The notes below the pieces were generated by a model. It had not been told where the DNA came from and did not search any database. It saw only the letters and a list, made by a program, of their open reading frames with translations. This document shows, piece by piece, positions 6,776 through 10,599 of a stretch of DNA of 10,599 bases (within the stretch, counting starts at the first letter, position 1; each line of letters starts with the position of its first letter). The DNA lies in contig DATJZH010000416.1 of the NCBI GenBank assembly GCA_035499215.1, positions 1 to 10,599 of the forward strand. Reading direction: 5' to 3'. The translations under genes were made by a program, and so were the position numbers. The stretch is from DATJZH01 sp035499215. GTDB taxonomy: Bacteria; Actinomycetota; Actinomycetes; Streptosporangiales; Streptosporangiaceae.

Positions 6776-6794
6776 CCGACGTGCTATGACCGAC
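6767..6794. repeat. Perfect 14-bp tandem duplication across the glnA2 stop codon
   Basis: GTGCTATGACCGAC occurs at 6767-6780 and again, base for base, at 6781-6794. The first copy contains the last glnA2 codons and its TGA stop (6773-6775). Each copy carries ATGACCGAC, so two overlapping start-like ATGs arise: the first reads MTDVL then stop, and the second (6786) reads a 20-codon frame beginning MTDSFG and ending at 6848. No ribosome site supports either. It looks like recent slippage or duplication at the gene end. Confidence 0.85.
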
Positions 6795-6943
6795 AGCTTC
6801 GGAAATCCAGGCTTCCCCGGCCACCCTGCCGGGCTGGGCACCCGATGAGCGGCTCGGCGGGCCGCGGGCGCGGCAGTTCCCGCTGGACCTTCGGCCAGCG
6901 TGCGAACCCAAGGGTCAGCTGCTGCCCGCGCGGACCCGCAGGG

Positions 6944-7186
6944 TCAGCCGTATGAGCACCCGAAAGGCGCATGCGCATCCGCCGCCTGCTGCCAGCGCAG
7001 CTGAGCGGCCAGGCCCACAGCGCAGCCGGCATGGACGCAGAACGACGGCGCGCCGAGATGATAGCTCTGCAGGTAGATACCTCGCCGACGAGCATGCCAG
7101 CCGTTTACGTCAGCCCAGACACGCCAGCCTGGAAATAATCCCGCTAGCGCATCGACGGCGGCGTCCGTCAGCACCTGCGTGCTCAT
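6944..7186 (-). CDS. Small hypothetical protein with FPGWRVW motif
   Basis: This 80-residue soluble protein has no signal peptide or membrane helix. Function is not recognised. The segment LAGLFPGWRVW (about residues 14-24), followed by NGWHARRRG and then a helix ending in LAAQLRWQQAADAH, recalls a loose group of short actinomycete proteins built on a FPGW-x-VW ... RR pattern. That likeness is from memory and assigns no role. The amino-acid pattern (aromatic strand core, Arg-rich turn, Leu/Ala/Gln helix) looks coding, unlike the overlapping frames. ATG at 7186 follows a G-run (GGGGGGG) that is an unusual, very close ribosome site. The gene converges on glnA2 and diverges from glnE, with a palindrome in the 141-bp divergent gap. 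Codons are less uniformly GC-ending than in neighbouring genes (for example CTA, TTA, TTT, GTA). The 168 bp between this gene and glnA2 hold only the tandem duplication and a weak GC hairpin (6849-6865). Confidence 0.55.
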   Translation of the reverse strand: MSTQVLTDAAVDALAGLFPGWRVWADVNGWHARRRGIYLQSYHLGAPSFCVHAGCAVGLAAQLRWQQAADAHAPFGCSYG

Positions 7187-7271
7187 GTGCCCCCCCAGGC
7201 CTTCATCGCGTTACATTCTTGCCACCATCTGTTCCTATCAGGAGACAGGCGCAGCCGCCAGTGGTTCGGCT

Positions 7272-7290
7272 GCCGATACCCGGTATCGGC
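7272..7290. promoter_or_regulatory. Perfect 9-1-9 palindrome upstream of glnE
   Basis: GCCGATACC, one central C, then GGTATCGGC: nine perfectly complementary base pairs on each side. Symmetry stops abruptly at both ends. It lies 37 bp before the glnE GTG and 85 bp before the ATG of the divergent small gene, so it could serve both promoters. The size and single-base centre suit a site for a dimeric repressor or activator such as a TetR- or GntR-type protein; which one is unknown. It does not resemble a GlnR box and has no following T-run. Confidence 0.6.
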
Positions 7291-7315
7291 TCACCCGCAC
7301 GGGGCCCCGGGTGGA

Positions 7316-7328
7316 TAGCGTGCAGATG
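7316..7328 (+). promoter_or_regulatory. Candidate -10 element for leaderless glnE mRNA
   Basis: TAGCGT at 7316-7321 fits the actinobacterial TANNNT -10 form and is followed by exactly six bases and then GTG at 7328. That spacing puts the transcription start on the G of the start codon. There is no Shine-Dalgarno sequence before 7328 or the alternative ATG at 7334, which is what a leaderless gene would show. No strong -35 is visible; the palindrome at 7272-7290 would lie just upstream of that position. Confidence 0.4.
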
Positions 7329-10300
7329 TGAGCATGCCGCGCGGGACACTGGCCGGGCAGCTGGCGGCCATGGGCTTCACTGACACGGCCCGGGCGCGGC
7401 GGCTGCTGACCGAGGACCTCCGGCTGGATTTCGAGGGCGCGGACGCCGTCCTGCTCGCGGACCTGGCCGGGGCCGCTGATCCGGACCTCGCCCTGACGGG
7501 CCTTGCCCGGCTGCAGCCCGGCACGCAGCTGCGCGCCGCGCTGCGGGCCGACGCCGGGCTGCGCGATCGGCTGTTCAGCGTGCTCGGCGCCAGCGCCGCC
7601 CTGGGCGAGCACCTGGCCCGCCACCCCGGCGACTGGCGGGTGCTCCGCGGCAGCGATGCGCTCCGGCGGCCGTCCGCCGGCGAGCTGCGGGCGGGGCTGC
7701 TCACTGCGGTCGGGGCGCTGGCCAGCGACCGCGAGCCCGTCTGCGATCCGGCCAGGCTCGGCGGCCGGGATCCGGCCACCTCGCTGCGGGCCGCCTATCG
7801 CCGAAGCCTGCTGCACCTGGCAGCCAGGGACCTTACCGGCAGGGACACGATGGAGTGCGTGACGGCCGAGCTTGCCGCCCTGGCGTCGGCCGCGCTCGCC
7901 GCCGCGCTGGCCATCGCACGGTCCGGGCTGGCGCCGGGCACGGCGCCGTGCAGGCTCGCGGTGATCGCGATGGGCAAGTGCGGCGGGCGCGAGCTCAACT
8001 ATGCCAGCGACGTAGATGTGATCTTCGTCGCCGAGGCGGCCGATGGCGCGGACGAGGCGGCCGCCTTGCGGACAGCCACGCGGCTGGCGAGCGGGATGAT
8101 CAGGGTCTGCTCGCAGAGCACGCCGGAGGGCGCGCTCTTCCCTGTCGACGCGAACCTGCGGCCCGAGGGCCGCGATGGCCCGCTGGTCCGCACGCTCGCC
8201 AGCCATCGCGCGTACTACGAGCGCTGGGCCAAGACCTGGGAGTTCCAGGCGCTGCTCAAGGCCGCGCCCGCAGCCGGTGACGCCGACCTCGCCGATGCCT
8301 ACCTGGCCTTGCTGACGCCGCTGGTCTGGCAGGCCGCGCAGCGCGACGGCTTCGTCGCCGACGTCCGGGCGATGCGCCGCCGGGTCATCGGCAGCCTGCC
8401 CGCCGACCGGGCCGGCCGCGAGCTCAAGCTCGGGCCCGGCGGCCTGCGCGATATCGAGTTCGCCGTGCAGCTGCTCGCGCTGGTGCACGGCAGAACGGAC
8501 GAGACGCTGCGGCTCCCCGGCACGCTGGACGCGCTCGGCGCGCTGGCCCGCGGCGGCTACGTCGGCCGCGGCGATGCCGCGGATCTTGCCGACGCCTACC
8601 GGTTCCTGCGCGCGGTCGAGCACCTGCTCCAGCTGCGGCGGCTGCGCCGCACGCACACCCTGCCGGAGGATCAAGCGATTCTGCGAGCGGTGGGCAGAGC
8701 GCTGCGCCGAATGCAGCTGGGCACGGGCCCGGACGAGATGCTGGCCGATCCGGCGGCGGCGCTCCTGCACCAGTGGCGGCGGCACGCAAGCCAGGCCAGG
8801 CGGCTGCACGAGAAGCTCTTCTACCGGCCGCTGCTCGATGCCGTGGCCAGGCTGCCCGGCGAGGTGGCGCGGCTGACGCCGGAGGCGGCAACCGAGCGCC
8901 TGGAAGCGCTCGGTTACGCCGATCCCGCGGGTGCGCTCCGGCACATCCAGGCGCTGACCGCTGGCATGTCCCGCAAGGCGGCAATCCTGCGCACCCTGCT
9001 GCCCGTGCTGCTCGGCTGGTTCGCTGACGCGCCGCGGCCCGACGCCGGCTTGCTGGCGTTCCGTCAGGTCAGCGAGGCTCTCGGCGGCTCCCCCTGGTAC
9101 CTGCGGCTGCTGCGCGACAACACGGCGGTGGCGCAGCGGATGGCCCGGCTGCTGGCTTCCAGCAGGTTTGCCACCGGCCTGCTGCTGCGCGCGCCCGAGG
9201 CAGTCGCGATGCTGAGCGACGACGGCGAGCTCATCCCCCGGCCGATTGAGGCGCTGCGTGCCGAGAGCGCGGCGGTCGCGCGCCGGCATGACGTGGCGGC
9301 TGAGGTCACGGCGGCGGCCCTGGGGCTGCGCCGCCGTGAGCTGCTGCGGACGGCTGCAGCCGACGTGCTGGGCCTGCTGAGCATCGAGGAGACCGGCGAG
9401 GCCCTGACCACGGTCGCTGCCGTCACCGTGGCAGCCGCGCTCGAGGCGGCGACCAGGAAGGCAGAGCAGGACGCCGGCCCGCTGCCGACTCGGATCTCGG
9501 TGGTGGCAATGGGCAGCTTCGGCGGCCACGAGATGGGCTACGCAAGCGACGCGGACGTGATGTTCGTGCACGATCCGCTGCCCGGGGCGGACGAGGAGGC
9601 AGCGACCCGCGCCGCTCACGCGGTGGCCGAGGAGCTGCGCAGCCTGCTGGCCAGGCCCGGTCCCGATCCGGCGCTGCCGGTAGACGCCGGCCTGCGGCCA
9701 GAGGGCCGCCAGGGGCCGCTGGTGCGCACTCTGGCCTCTTACCGCGCCTACTACCGGCGGTGGTCGGCACCCTGGGAAGCCCAGGCCTTGCTGCGCGCCG
9801 AGCCAGTCGCCGGCGATGCGGACCTCGGCAGTGCCTTTATCGCCAGCGCCGACGAGTTCAGGTATCCGGCCGGCGGGATCACCGACGCTTACGTCCGGGA
9901 GATCAGGCGGATCAAAGCCCGGATGGAGGCAGAACGGATGCCCCGCGGCGTCGATCCGGCGCTGCATCTCAAGCTCGGACCCGGCGGCCTCACGGATGTG
10001 GAGTGGGTGATGCAGCTGCTGCAGCTCAGGCATGCCCACTCGGTGCCCGCGCTGCGGACTACGCGGACGCTGGCGGCGCTCACCGCGGCCAGGGACTGCG
10101 AGCTCATTGCCGACGCCGACGTCGCGGCCCTGACGGCGGCATGGCGGCTAGCGGCCCGGATCCGCGACGCGGTCATGCTCGTCCGCGGCCGCGCAGCCGA
10201 TACCGTGCCGACCTCGCCGCGTGACCTGCCCGCGGTGGCGTGGCTGCTCGGCTACGGCCCGGATAGCCCGCAGGATCTCGTGCAGGATTACCGCCGCGCC

Positions 10301-10345
10301 GCGCGGCGGGCCAGGAACGTGATGGAGCGGCTCTTCTACGGCTGA
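7328..10345 (+). CDS. glnE: Bifunctional glutamine synthetase adenylyltransferase/adenylyl-removing enzyme
   Basis: This 1005-residue cytoplasmic enzyme attaches AMP to a Tyr of glutamine synthetase to switch it off and removes it to switch it on. The two nucleotidyltransferase halves are an obvious internal duplication. The N-terminal half (deadenylylation) has MGKCGGRELNYASDVDV with metal-binding D228 and D230, a RPEGRDGPLVRTLASHRAYY block from about 274, and LKLGPGGLRDIEF from 366. The C-terminal half (adenylylation) repeats them as MGSFGGHEMGYASDADV with D741 and D743, RPEGRQGPLVRTLASYRAYY from about 786, and LKLGPGGLTDVEW from 881. A helical region separates the halves. An in-frame TAG at 7316-7318 limits the start to GTG 7328 or ATG 7334; GTG is chosen because it fits a leaderless promoter. 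The gene is near glnA2, but that GS lacks the target Tyr. In actinomycetes GlnE is usually tuned by the PII protein GlnK, not encoded here. Confidence 0.96.
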   Translation: MSMPRGTLAGQLAAMGFTDTARARRLLTEDLRLDFEGADAVLLADLAGAADPDLALTGLARLQPGTQLRAALRADAGLRDRLFSVLGASAALGEHLARHPGDWRVLRGSDALRRPSAGELRAGLLTAVGALASDREPVCDPARLGGRDPATSLRAAYRRSLLHLAARDLTGRDTMECVTAELAALASAALAAALAIARSGLAPGTAPCRLAVIAMGKCGGRELNYASDVDVIFVAEAADGADEAAALRTATRLASGMIRVCSQSTPEGALFPVDANLRPEGRDGPLVRTLASHRAYYERWAKTWEFQALLKAAPAAGDADLADAYLALLTPLVWQAAQRDGFVADVRAMRRRVIGSLPADRAGRELKLGPGGLRDIEFAVQLLALVHGRTDETLRLPGTLDALGALARGGYVGRGDAADLADAYRFLRAVEHLLQLRRLRRTHTLPEDQAILRAVGRALRRMQLGTGPDEMLADPAAALLHQWRRHASQARRLHEKLFYRPLLDAVARLPGEVARLTPEAATERLEALGYADPAGALRHIQALTAGMSRKAAILRTLLPVLLGWFADAPRPDAGLLAFRQVSEALGGSPWYLRLLRDNTAVAQRMARLLASSRFATGLLLRAPEAVAMLSDDGELIPRPIEALRAESAAVARRHDVAAEVTAAALGLRRRELLRTAAADVLGLLSIEETGEALTTVAAVTVAAALEAATRKAEQDAGPLPTRISVVAMGSFGGHEMGYASDADVMFVHDPLPGADEEAATRAAHAVAEELRSLLARPGPDPALPVDAGLRPEGRQGPLVRTLASYRAYYRRWSAPWEAQALLRAEPVAGDADLGSAFIASADEFRYPAGGITDAYVREIRRIKARMEAERMPRGVDPALHLKLGPGGLTDVEWVMQLLQLRHAHSVPALRTTRTLAALTAARDCELIADADVAALTAAWRLAARIRDAVMLVRGRAADTVPTSPRDLPAVAWLLGYGPDSPQDLVQDYRRAARRARNVMERLFYG

Positions 10346-10377
10346 CCCGCGAGAATGACTTGGCACGATTGCGCGAT

Positions 10378-10419
10378 TGGGCAAATAGTGGCATATACCG
10401 CCGCATGTGAGGTTGCCCA
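10378..10419. repeat. Nested inverted repeat downstream of glnE
   Basis: TGGGCAA (10378-10384) and TTGCCCA (10413-10419) are perfect 7-bp arms 28 nt apart. Between them GTGGC (10388-10392) can pair with GCCGC (10400-10404), including one G-T wobble, around a 7-nt loop. It could be a weak glnE terminator or a regulator site, because the right arm overlaps a possible -35 for a downstream promoter. No T-run follows. Confidence 0.35.
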
Positions 10420-10475
10420 CAGCGACGGCGATTATTCATAAATATTTGCGAAATTCCAGGAGCTTTATTCAAGTG
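10413..10475 (+). promoter_or_regulatory. AT-rich promoter region facing right
   Basis: Positions 10431-10471 are only about 27 % G+C in a window that is otherwise very GC-rich. TTGCCC (10413-10418) and CATAAA (10437-10442), 18 bp apart, form a reasonable sigma-70-type promoter. TTATTCA occurs twice (10432-10438 and 10465-10471), 33 bp apart, and ATTT-GCG-AAAT (10444-10454) is a short palindrome between them. These may be regulator sites for a gene to the right. Confidence 0.4.
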
Positions 10476-10517
10476 TGCCACGAACGCGGAAGGGAGTCGC
10501 CGTAGGAGATCTCTTTG

Positions 10518-10599
10518 ATGCGGTGCTGTGCAGAAGATGAAGGGGTAGGGGCCCTTCGGCATCGCCCTGCGGGGGGAGATGTCAAATCACCTCAAGCTG
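10518..10599 (+). CDS. Possible 5' end of an unidentified gene, cut by right edge
   Basis: ATG at 10518 has GGAG at 10505-10508, 9 nt upstream, and its frame is open for 27 codons to the window end, beginning MRCCAEDEG. No family is recognisable. It lies downstream of the AT-rich promoter region. A second possible start is the ATG at 10579 (MSNHLKL), directly after a GGGGGGAG run that is too close for normal spacing. With so few codons the frame may be chance. Confidence 0.25.
   Translation, partial: MRCCAEDEGVGALRHRPAGGDVKSPQA

Noticed and set aside
6784..7095. 103-codon minus-strand frame overlapping the small gene
   Set aside because: Its sequence is Arg/Ser/Pro-rich and irregular. The overlapping 6944-7186 frame has a far more protein-like pattern.
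7207..7220. A second GlnR box near GTTAC upstream of glnE
   Set aside because: GTTAC is not followed by GAAAC at N6 spacing on this strand, and the opposite-strand GTAAC is followed by AAGGC.
6952..7383. 143-codon plus-strand frame between glnA2 and glnE
   Set aside because: It overlaps the glnE start out of frame and is a low-complexity Arg/Pro/Ala sequence.
7238..10039. Long minus-strand open frame of 933 codons opposite glnE
   Set aside because: It is rich in Arg, Gln, Pro and Gly with no domain, and lies antisense to a clearly recognisable glnE. GC-rich codon bias keeps the opposite frame open.
10173..10562. 129-codon minus-strand frame over the glnE end and downstream region
   Set aside because: The N-terminal part crosses the AT-rich regulatory island, the C-terminal part is an Arg-rich shadow of glnE, and no good ribosome site was seen.

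Overview
The window is very GC-rich with strong codon-position bias. It carries a set typical of an actinomycete chromosome: glutamine-dependent NAD synthetase (nadE), a GlnA2-type glutamine synthetase, and the bifunctional GS adenylyltransferase glnE. From memory, nadE, glnA2 and glnE lie close together in Streptomyces, and glnA2 and glnE are neighbours in Mycobacterium. Sites resembling an iron-regulator box (IdeR/DtxR type) and a GlnR box support the actinomycete assignment. The genus cannot be fixed from this sequence; a Streptosporangiales-like or Streptomyces-like lineage is a guess.

Layout. Positions 1-99 hold what looks like a decayed scrap of a mariner/IS630-type transposase (minus strand, low confidence). 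A DUF2891 protein (323-1360, +) and an ROK-family sugar kinase/regulator-like protein (1462-2490, +) follow, 101 bp apart. A solo FTR1/EfeU-like iron permease (2584-3435, +) comes next, with an IdeR/DtxR-like operator just before its ribosome site. It converges on nadE (3480-5303, -), and the short gap between them is filled by a 22-bp tandem repeat that runs into the end of nadE. nadE and glnA2 (5417-6775, +) diverge from a 113-bp region containing a GlnR-like GTAAC-N6-GAAAC site. A 14-bp perfect tandem duplication spans the glnA2 stop codon. A small unrecognised gene (6944-7186, -) lies between glnA2 and glnE (7328-10345, +). The divergent gap before glnE has a perfect 9-1-9 palindrome and a promoter geometry that suggests a leaderless GTG start. 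After glnE comes an AT-rich island with inverted repeats and a plausible promoter, then a possible gene start that runs off the right edge.

The nadE/glnA2/glnE block is a nitrogen and glutamine module. NadE uses glutamine as amide donor, GlnA2 is a GS-family ligase, and GlnE adjusts GS activity by adenylylation. GlnA2 has Trp where adenylylated GS enzymes carry the target Tyr, so the GlnE substrate is probably a GlnA1 encoded elsewhere. Most of the window is ordinary core chromosome. The items worth following up are the regulatory sites, the two stop-codon tandem duplications, the small gene, and the ROK protein with an altered zinc site. I saw no CRISPR array, tRNA, rRNA or intact mobile element.
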